Positions 1 to 5,260 of a stretch of 7,147 bases of DNA are shown here, piece by piece (the first letter of the stretch is position 1; every line of letters begins with the position of its first letter). Under the pieces are notes generated by a model. That model did no database searches. It saw only the letters and a list, made by a program, of their open reading frames with translations, and was not told the origin of the DNA. Both the position numbers and the translations under genes were made by a program. The stretch spans positions 1-7,147 of the forward strand of contig CACXHM010000020.1 in assembly GCA_902767465.1 (NCBI GenBank). The letters are read 5' to 3'. Origin of the DNA: an uncultured Bacteroidia bacterium (GTDB taxonomy: Bacteria > Bacteroidota > Bacteroidia > Bacteroidales > UBA932).

Positions 1-852
1 ATCCGCATCATTTTCGGCGAAGAGGTCCCCATGCACCTGGATGATTGGAAGAAGATGGATGTCAATCTGGTTTCCAGGCGCCTGAGCATTACCAAATCTT
101 CTTTGACAGGCCAGCATCTCAAAAACCTGCATATCCGTTCAACTTACGGTGTTACTGTTACCAGAGTCATGCGTTCCGGACTTGAACTGGTTGCCGGTCC
201 GAATCTGGTGCTTCAGATGGGAGACAGCATTCAGGTGGTAGGTACCAAAGAAGCTATCGATGCCGTTGCAAAGGTTGTAGGTAACAAACCGGAAACTCTT
301 TCGCACCCCAATCTCGTGCCCATATTTGCAGGAATCGCCCTGGGTGTAATCTTTGGAAGTATTCCTATCCGGTTCCCCGGCATCCCCCAACCTGTCAAGC
401 TGGGTCTTGCAGGAGGTCCGCTCATCATTGCGATTCTCCTTGGTCATTTCGGGCCGAAGCTTCGAATCACGACCTATACCACCCTCAGTGCCAATATGAT
501 GATACGCGAAATCGGTATCAATCTTTTCCTTGCAGCTGTGGGTCTTGGTGCAGGAGAAAATTTTATAAGTTCACTGGTGGGCGGTGGTTATATGTGGATC
601 GCATATGGAGCTGTTATTACCATAGTTCCCATTCTGATTACAATGCTCATCGGACATTTTGTCTGCAAGCTGAACTTTTTCCAGATCTGCGGCCTGATTA
701 CCGGTTCAACCACTAACCCTCCGGTACTTGCCTTTGCGCAGGGGGCCTATGACAGCAATTATACTTCCGTTAACTACGCAACGGTCTATCCTCTCACTAT
801 GTTCATGCGGGTGCTTATAGCTCAGCTGCTTATACTGATAGCTTTGGCATAG
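1..852 (+). CDS. AspT/YidE/YbjL-family putative transporter, C-terminal half (5' end outside window)
   Basis: Inner-membrane transporter of the aspartate:alanine exchanger-like family (YidE/YbjL duplication proteins). The frame is open from base 1, so the ATG at 31 is internal. Full members are about 550 residues: two membrane halves around two TrkA-C (RCK-C) domains. Visible here are the end of the first TrkA-C domain (IRIIFGEE), a complete second one at about 85-290 (ending GDSIQVVGTKEAIDAV), and then the second membrane half. Hydrophobic segments lie near 305-365, 395-445, 500-560, 590-670 and 780-850. The motif GSTTNPPVLAFA at about 700-735 is the conserved small-residue/proline loop of the family. 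The TrkA-C domains suggest ligand or nucleotide gating. The substrate cannot be read; only AspT itself has a well-established one, so aspartate/alanine exchange should not be assumed. It ends 3 bp before the convergent flavodiiron gene. Confidence 0.88.
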   Translation: MRIIFGEEVPMHLDDWKKMDVNLVSRRLSITKSSLTGQHLKNLHIRSTYGVTVTRVMRSGLELVAGPNLVLQMGDSIQVVGTKEAIDAVAKVVGNKPETLSHPNLVPIFAGIALGVIFGSIPIRFPGIPQPVKLGLAGGPLIIAILLGHFGPKLRITTYTTLSANMMIREIGINLFLAAVGLGAGENFISSLVGGGYMWIAYGAVITIVPILITMLIGHFVCKLNFFQICGLITGSTTNPPVLAFAQGAYDSNYTSVNYATVYPLTMFMRVLIAQLLILIALA

Positions 853-855
853 CGA

Positions 856-2037
856 CTAATTACAGACAGCATCGGCAAGGGCCGTAAGAGCCGGGATATC
901 CGTCTCTTTAAAAGCACTGCGGATAGATACAAGAGGCTCCAGCAAGGTAATGTCCTTCATTGCCGCGAATTTTTCGCGCATGACACGACCTGCAGAAGGT
1001 GCCCATGAGCCGTTCTCTATAAGTCCCACACGCCTGTTTTGCCAGTTCTTGTCCTGAAGATGGGATATAAACTCTGCCGCAGGCGGAAACAATCCTGCAT
1101 CATAGGATGAAGCTGCAAGGACCAATGTGCGGTAACGGAAAGCATCTTCAACCGCTTCTGCCTGATCGTCACGGGTAAGATCGGAAAAAGCAACCTTCAC
1201 TCCCCTTTCACGAAGCATCTTGGCAAAGCTCTCGGCAGCCTTGAGCGTATTGCCGTGAATGGATGCACAAGCAACAAAAACGCCATCGGATTCAACTTCG
1301 TAACTGCTCCATATATTATAGAGACGAAAATATTCGCTCAGTTCTCCTGTCAGCACGGGACCGTGCAACGGGCAGATGGTTTTGATGTCTTCTGAGCCCA
1401 GTTTTTTCAGTAGAGTCTGGACAGGTACGCCATATTTTCCAACGATATTGAAGTAGTAGCGCCGGGCTTCGCATGCCCAGTCTTTTTCCTCTTTGGAGTC
1501 GAATCCACAATGCTCCAAACCACCGAATTTGCCGAAAGCATCAGCCGAAAACAGAATTTTTTCTGCCATTTCATAGCTTACCATCACCTCTGGCCAATGA
1601 ACCATCGGAGCCATGTAGAACTTAAGTTTATGGGCTCCGAGTTCAAGGACATCGCCTTCTTTGACGGCAAGAGTCCGTCCCTCAAGTATTATTCCGGGAA
1701 AGAACTGCGGTATCATTTGAAGGGCTTTGGATGTGGCTACAAGAGTGAGCGAAGGATAAGTTTCAAGCAACCATGACAGTTGTGAAGAGTGGTCAGGTTC
1801 CAGATGATGAAGAATGAAATAATCTGGTTCGGATCCCTCCAGGGCCGTTACAAGATTCTCCCTCCATGCTTCGGCTGTGCGTATGTCACAGGAATCAAGA
1901 ATGGCAGTTTTATTGTCCTTTATAAGATATGAATTATATGCCATTCCGTCCGGAATTTCATACTGGTTCTCGAATTTAGGATCGGAATAATCATCGGTTC
2001 CAATATAAACGATGGAGTCAGAAATTTTACGTACCAT
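856..2037 (-). CDS. fprA: Class A flavodiiron protein (FprA-type O2/NO reductase)
   Basis: Soluble cytoplasmic enzyme that reduces O2 to water, or NO to N2O, at a non-heme diiron site fed by FMN; it protects anaerobes from oxygen or nitrosative stress. At 393 residues it has the usual two-domain class A length. The N-terminal metallo-beta-lactamase-like domain (about 1-245) carries every expected iron ligand: H78, E80, D82 and H83 in HLEPDH, then H147, D166 and H225. The C-terminal flavodoxin domain (about 252-393) opens with the phosphate loop SIHGNT at 259-264. No rubredoxin or NADH-rubredoxin reductase domain is fused and none is in the window, so the electron donor is elsewhere. The ATG lies inside the end of the BaiN-like gene (11-nt overlap, ATG..TAA), which points to translational coupling as the last gene of this strand block. 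O2 versus NO preference cannot be told from sequence. Confidence 0.95.
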   Translation of the reverse strand: MVRKISDSIVYIGTDDYSDPKFENQYEIPDGMAYNSYLIKDNKTAILDSCDIRTAEAWRENLVTALEGSEPDYFILHHLEPDHSSQLSWLLETYPSLTLVATSKALQMIPQFFPGIILEGRTLAVKEGDVLELGAHKLKFYMAPMVHWPEVMVSYEMAEKILFSADAFGKFGGLEHCGFDSKEEKDWACEARRYYFNIVGKYGVPVQTLLKKLGSEDIKTICPLHGPVLTGELSEYFRLYNIWSSYEVESDGVFVACASIHGNTLKAAESFAKMLRERGVKVAFSDLTRDDQAEAVEDAFRYRTLVLAASSYDAGLFPPAAEFISHLQDKNWQNRRVGLIENGSWAPSAGRVMREKFAAMKDITLLEPLVSIRSAFKETDIPALTALADAVCN

Positions 2038-3232
2038 ATTTTGAAATTATTGATTTTGAAACAATAGCGGCCGTGGACCATGCAGCCTGGAGATTAAAGC
2101 CTCCGGTTATAGCATCAACATCCAATATTTCGCCTGCAAAATACAGGCCGGGATGTTCTTTGCATTCGAGAGTATTGATGTTAAGTGAACTGAGTGACAC
2201 TCCCCCGCAGGTAACGAATTCATCGCGAAAACGGTTTTTGCCGCTGATCTGATAGGTATCAACCATCAGCGTCTGTACTAATCTTCCCAACCCCTTTTGA
2301 CCAAGTTCAGAATAAGGCCTTGTGCCTTCCAGTCCACTGCGGTTCAGCAGGTAGTCCCATAATCTTGCGGGCAGGCCTTCAGGTCCGACACTGCGAAGCA
2401 TCTTACGCGGGTTGTCACGCCTGATTCTGTCAAGCTCGGAACGTAACTCATTTTCGTTCAGCAATGTCCATCTCACAACTATCGGACTTCTGTATGAGAG
2501 CCCGGCGAGATATCGTGCGGCATACGATGACAGTTTCAAAGCTGCAGGGCCGCTGAACCCCCAGTCGGTTATGAGCAGGTCGCCTTCGGATCGCAAACCA
2601 GTACCGGGAATAAACAAGGCTGCCTTGCAACAGAGTCCGGAAAGAGCCGTTATTGCAGCCCTGCCGCCGGATGGACTGTCTGAAATATTAAAACTGAAAA
2701 GCGACGGAACCGGAGTTTCAATTTTTACGGGCAGATTTTTCAGGATCTCCGTTCCCCTCCCTCCTCCGCAGGTAATCACATGAATATCGCTGTCCGAAAG
2801 CCTGTCAACCCGTTGACCGGTAGTTATACTTACTCCTTCAACAGCCGAGAGCAGAGTATTAACAATTTGCATTGCATCATCGGAAGCAGGAAAGATGCGT
2901 CCTTCGTTTTCGGTCCGGAAAAGAACACCCCTCTTGCCAAACCAGTCGAGAGTCGCCTGCACAGGAAACTCTTTTAACGCACGTTTCATTAAATTTGCGC
3001 CCCGGGGATACACTTCGGCGAGACTGTGAACAGTGGAGAAATCGTTACTGATATTACATCTTCCTCCTCCGGTGATGGAAAGCTTGGCTAAAGGCCGTCG
3101 TCCGGCCTCTATAATACGGATATCGGCACCGGGAAGGCCGCTTTTCAACTGCGCTGCGCAGAAGCAACCGGCGGCACCGGCACCGACAATCGTTATCCTT
3201 GGAATATTACTGCTCAACTGCGGGAGCTGCAA
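2027..3232 (-). CDS. BaiN/HI0933-family NAD(P)/FAD-dependent oxidoreductase
   Basis: Flavoprotein of the HI0933/YhiN/BaiN family, about 400 residues, FAD-binding and presumably cytoplasmic. The N-terminal Rossmann loop GAGAAG is at 17-22, the family signature ITGGGRCNISN at 53-63, the middle-domain stretch PVPSLFSFNI at 174-183, ITDWGFSGPAALKLSS at 221-236, and the C-terminal FAD closure GLYFAGEILDVDAITGGFN at 362-380. The PVPSLF and ITxWGxSGPA forms match my recollection of Bacteroidota members. BaiN of clostridia was linked to bile-acid reduction, but most homologues have no known substrate, so no function should be transferred. The start is uncertain. TTG at 3232 is the longest choice and overlaps the upstream gene by 26 nt, with a weak GGCGG upstream. 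TTG at 3217 would give an 11-nt overlap and an N-terminus closer to family length. There is no ATG or GTG before the GAGAAG loop. Confidence 0.92.
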   Translation of the reverse strand: MQLPQLSSNIPRITIVGAGAAGCFCAAQLKSGLPGADIRIIEAGRRPLAKLSITGGGRCNISNDFSTVHSLAEVYPRGANLMKRALKEFPVQATLDWFGKRGVLFRTENEGRIFPASDDAMQIVNTLLSAVEGVSITTGQRVDRLSDSDIHVITCGGGRGTEILKNLPVKIETPVPSLFSFNISDSPSGGRAAITALSGLCCKAALFIPGTGLRSEGDLLITDWGFSGPAALKLSSYAARYLAGLSYRSPIVVRWTLLNENELRSELDRIRRDNPRKMLRSVGPEGLPARLWDYLLNRSGLEGTRPYSELGQKGLGRLVQTLMVDTYQISGKNRFRDEFVTCGGVSLSSLNINTLECKEHPGLYFAGEILDVDAITGGFNLQAAWSTAAIVSKSIISKYGT

Positions 3233-4004
3233 CAGGCTGTTCCGCCGGAGCGGGAACTACAGCGGGTTCTGCAACGGGCGCAGGAACAACAGCCGGCTCG
3301 GCTGTGGCGGGCTCTGCAACGACAGGCTCGGTATTACGCTCGGGAACGGCGGCAGGAGCGACCTGATTCTCGACGGGCACAGGAATCTCGACAACAGCGG
3401 CAGAATTATCTGCAGCCTTGGCAGCAGCGGCGGCAGTCTTTGCTTCTGCCTTTACCTGCTTCTCACTGGCTTTAACAAGTTTTTTTGCATGTGCAATTTC
3501 AGTCTTGGCAGCCTTGACAGCAGCTTTGCTGTCGGCAATTTTCTTCTCTTCGTTCTTGATAAGTTCTTTGTCTTTATCAACGGCGGCCTGAAGTTTCTTT
3601 GCAGCAGCCTTGTCAGTCTTTATTTCGGATTTAAGGACATTTGCTTCACCTTCGAGGATTGAAAGCTGATACTGCTCGTCTGCATCGAGGACTTTGTCTA
3701 CCTTAAATTCTTTCTTTTTTGCAGAATAGGTGTCATTTTTTGTTTTGAGCACAGCCTGCTTTGCTTTGATAGTGGCATTTGCCTGATCGAGAGTAGCCTG
3801 GTCCTTTGCCTGGATAAGCTTGATTTCGTTGATAACCTTTTGGCTGGCAGCAATCTGTCTGTCACTTGCGGCTACCTGTGCATTGTACTTCTCGGTGGCC
3901 TGCTGCACATTTTTCTGAGCCTGGGCAAGCATAGCTTCTCCTGCAGTCTGTGCTGCAGCGGAGATGGAGAGCAGCATTGCTGCTGCGATGAGAACTTTTT
4001 TCAT
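3207..4004 (-). CDS. Exported Ala/Lys-rich coiled-coil protein with Pro-Ala-Val tail, function unknown
   Basis: No family is recognised with certainty. The 265-residue product begins with a clear Sec signal peptide (MKK, hydrophobic core 4-17, likely cleavage near AAAQ, 16-19), so it should be periplasmic or envelope-bound. There is no lipobox cysteine. Residues about 25-197 are rich in Ala, Lys, Glu and Gln with heptad-like spacing, predicting a long alpha-helical coiled coil. Residues about 203-265 are Pro/Ala/Val/Glu-rich and low complexity, with a 10-residue unit AEPAVVPAPV at 235-244 repeated as AEPAVVPAPA at 245-254. The layout resembles TolA-like or other cell-wall-spanning spacer proteins, but no TolA C-terminal domain is present; the resemblance may be compositional only. 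It begins 55 bp after the dehydrogenase stop, behind its own -7-like box, and its stop overlaps the start of the BaiN-like gene. Confidence 0.85.
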   Translation of the reverse strand: MKKVLIAAAMLLSISAAAQTAGEAMLAQAQKNVQQATEKYNAQVAASDRQIAASQKVINEIKLIQAKDQATLDQANATIKAKQAVLKTKNDTYSAKKKEFKVDKVLDADEQYQLSILEGEANVLKSEIKTDKAAAKKLQAAVDKDKELIKNEEKKIADSKAAVKAAKTEIAHAKKLVKASEKQVKAEAKTAAAAAKAADNSAAVVEIPVPVENQVAPAAVPERNTEPVVAEPATAEPAVVPAPVAEPAVVPAPAEQPVAAPAVEQ

Positions 4005-4042
4005 AACGTTATAATTGAATCAATGATCGCTTTTAAACTCGG

Positions 4043-4050
4043 CAAATTTA
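4043..4050 (-). promoter_or_regulatory. Possible -7 box for the coiled-coil gene
   Basis: Minus-strand TAAATTTG (4050-4043) matches TAnnTTTG and lies 38 nt before the ATG at 4004, giving a leader of about 30 nt. The -33 box is weak: TATG at 4075-4072 with a 21-nt gap is the nearest candidate, inside the last codons of the dehydrogenase. It would let the coiled-coil, BaiN-like and flavodiiron genes be expressed apart from the dehydrogenase. Confidence 0.4.
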
Positions 4051-4052
4051 GC

Positions 4053-4088
4053 AAAAAAATCATTTATTCGACATATTGTATATTTCGA
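4053..4088 (-). terminator. Weak terminator-like hairpin at the end of the dehydrogenase gene
   Basis: On the minus strand, TCGAAATAT (4088-4080) and ATATGTCGA (4076-4068) can pair with one mismatch around a 3-nt loop. A T7 tract follows at 4059-4053, after a 8-nt gap. The stem is AT-rich and sits over the last codons, so termination would be inefficient at best. It may still separate the dehydrogenase from the downstream genes, which have their own -7-like box. Confidence 0.22.
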
Positions 4089-5208
4089 GCATCTCCTTTT
4101 GTCCCAACACCTTGAAATTGCCGACTTTGAACGATCCTCCGCGGCTGCACCTCAAGGCCATGGTTTCAATTTCCTGCTGAGTTGCTTTTCTTCCTATCAG
4201 TTCCGGAATGGATGTTGGCATGCCGATACTATGGAAGAAATCGCGCATTCCTTCTATTGCATCCTTGCCGTCAAGTACGTTTCTTGAGAAGGTATCGAAT
4301 CTGGAAGGATCCTCTTCCCTTACATATTCCGCCCAATAACACCATAGCGCTGCAAGTCCAGCCCCGTGGGCGACGCCGAACATGGTGCTCAGCTCGTGCT
4401 CAAGCCTGTGCGTTCCGAAATCAGATACTGCACCGCATCCTGTGAGACCGTTATGCGAAAGACTTCCGGCCCACATGATGGATGCACGGAGTTCGTAGTT
4501 GAAAGGATCCTTGAGCACCTTCGGGCCGGCATCCATTACTGTACGCAGCAGACCTTCGGCAACAGCGTCGGTAATGCCAAGGTGTTCCTTACTGAAATAC
4601 CTTTCCAACGTATGCATCAGGATATCAGTTATCCCACATGCGGTCTGATAGGAAGGAAGTGTAAAAGTCCTTTCCGGGTTCATGATCGCAAAACGGGGCC
4701 GGCAGATATCGCTGTTGCAGCCACGTTTAAGATCCGGACCGTCATTTGTAATGACAGTACTGTCGGACATTTCGCTTCCTGACGCTGGAATCGTGAGCAC
4801 CACTCCCACCGGTACCGCTGCATGCGGAACCGCTTTTGAATCGAAGAAATCCCATACATCACCCTCGTAGGGGACGCCGTAGCCGATACATTTCGAGGAA
4901 TCGATAACGCTGCCGCCTCCGACGGCAAGGATAAAATCCACACCTTCCTCACGGCATAAATCTATCCCCTTCTTCACCAGGGACAGACGGGGATTAGGAA
5001 CTACACCGCCAAGTTCGCAGAACGGAATTCCTTCGTTTTTCAGCATCAGCCTGATTTTGCCGAGCAGGCCGCTGCGTTCCGCACTGCCGCCGCCATAATG
5101 GATCAGAACATTATGGGCGCCATGTTTCTTTAACAAAAACGTGAGTTTTTCTTCGGATGATTTTCCGAACGCTATTTCTGTCGGGGTAAAATAATGAAAG
5201 TCTGTCAT
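4060..5208 (-). CDS. Iron-containing alcohol dehydrogenase, BDH/YqhD-like (NADPH-type)
   Basis: Group III metal-dependent alcohol dehydrogenase that reduces aldehydes to alcohols, likely with NADPH, in the cytoplasm. From the chosen start it is 382 residues, the normal length. The Rossmann-like domain has YGGGS at 38-42, the loop that contacts the NADPH phosphate in YqhD, and VGGGSVIDSSK at 96-106. Metal ligands of the helical domain are all present at near-YqhD positions: D195 and H199 in TDILMH, H267 in GTHRLEHE and H281 in AHGAG. The frame is open back to 5385, but those 59 codons encode nothing family-like and run antisense to the copper ATPase start. The ATG at 5208 (MTDFHYFTPTEIAFGK) fits the family, and a promoter sits just before it. 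ATG at 5214, two codons upstream, is a possible alternative. YqhD-type enzymes detoxify short aldehydes in oxidative stress; butanol formation is another known family role. Confidence 0.93.
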   Translation of the reverse strand: MTDFHYFTPTEIAFGKSSEEKLTFLLKKHGAHNVLIHYGGGSAERSGLLGKIRLMLKNEGIPFCELGGVVPNPRLSLVKKGIDLCREEGVDFILAVGGGSVIDSSKCIGYGVPYEGDVWDFFDSKAVPHAAVPVGVVLTIPASGSEMSDSTVITNDGPDLKRGCNSDICRPRFAIMNPERTFTLPSYQTACGITDILMHTLERYFSKEHLGITDAVAEGLLRTVMDAGPKVLKDPFNYELRASIMWAGSLSHNGLTGCGAVSDFGTHRLEHELSTMFGVAHGAGLAALWCYWAEYVREEDPSRFDTFSRNVLDGKDAIEGMRDFFHSIGMPTSIPELIGRKATQQEIETMALRCSRGGSFKVGNFKVLGQKEMLEIYNMSNK

Positions 5209-5213
5209 GTGCA

Positions 5214-5243
5214 TCTGTTTCTTGCACAAAATTAGTAATTTTG
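5214..5243 (+). promoter_or_regulatory. Bacteroidota-type promoter for copA
   Basis: On the + strand, TAATTTTG (5236-5243) matches the -7 consensus TAnnTTTG, with the weaker TCTG (5214-5217) 18 nt upstream as a -33 candidate. Transcription would begin near 5250, giving a leader of about 11 nt before the ATG at 5261. Its upstream box lies at the start of the divergent dehydrogenase gene, so the two promoters physically overlap. Confidence 0.5.
5227..5243. repeat. 17-bp perfect palindrome in the divergent promoter region
   Basis: CAAAATTA at 5227-5234, a central G at 5235 and TAATTTTG at 5236-5243 form a perfect inverted repeat with 8-bp arms. It consists exactly of the two opposed -7 boxes. 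It could be a regulator operator, or simply two consensus boxes placed back to back. Confidence 0.75.
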
Positions 5244-5256
5244 CATAAAACTCAAA
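5227..5256 (-). promoter_or_regulatory. Bacteroidota-type promoter for the iron alcohol dehydrogenase
   Basis: On the minus strand, TTTG (5256-5253) is followed after 18 nt by TAATTTTG (5234-5227), a full match to the Bacteroidota -7 consensus TAnnTTTG; published spacing is 19-21 nt. Transcription would begin near 5220, leaving a leader of about 12 nt before the ATG at 5208. This supports 5208, not 5385, as the start of the dehydrogenase. Pattern-based only. Confidence 0.6.
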
Positions 5257-5260
5257 CCAG

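Noticed and set aside
139..447. Minus-strand open frames inside the transporter gene
   Set aside because: They are shadows of a clear membrane-protein coding frame with no domain or start signal.
3243..3302. Repeat unit in the tail-coding part of the coiled-coil gene as a possible tandem repeat element
   Set aside because: The two 30-bp units have diverged at the DNA level and simply encode a duplicated Pro-Ala-Val segment; it is a protein feature, not a mobile or CRISPR-like repeat.
3033..3662. Plus-strand open frame of 209 codons with hydrophobic, Gly/Ser/Leu/Cys-rich runs
   Set aside because: It is antisense to the BaiN-like and coiled-coil genes, and its odd composition is the complement of Ala/Lys/Pro-rich codons. 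No recognisable domain is present.
4014..4024. Small inverted repeat ATTGA-A-TCAAT in the leader of the coiled-coil gene
   Set aside because: Five-base AT-rich arms are expected by chance in such a leader and no regulator site is recognised.
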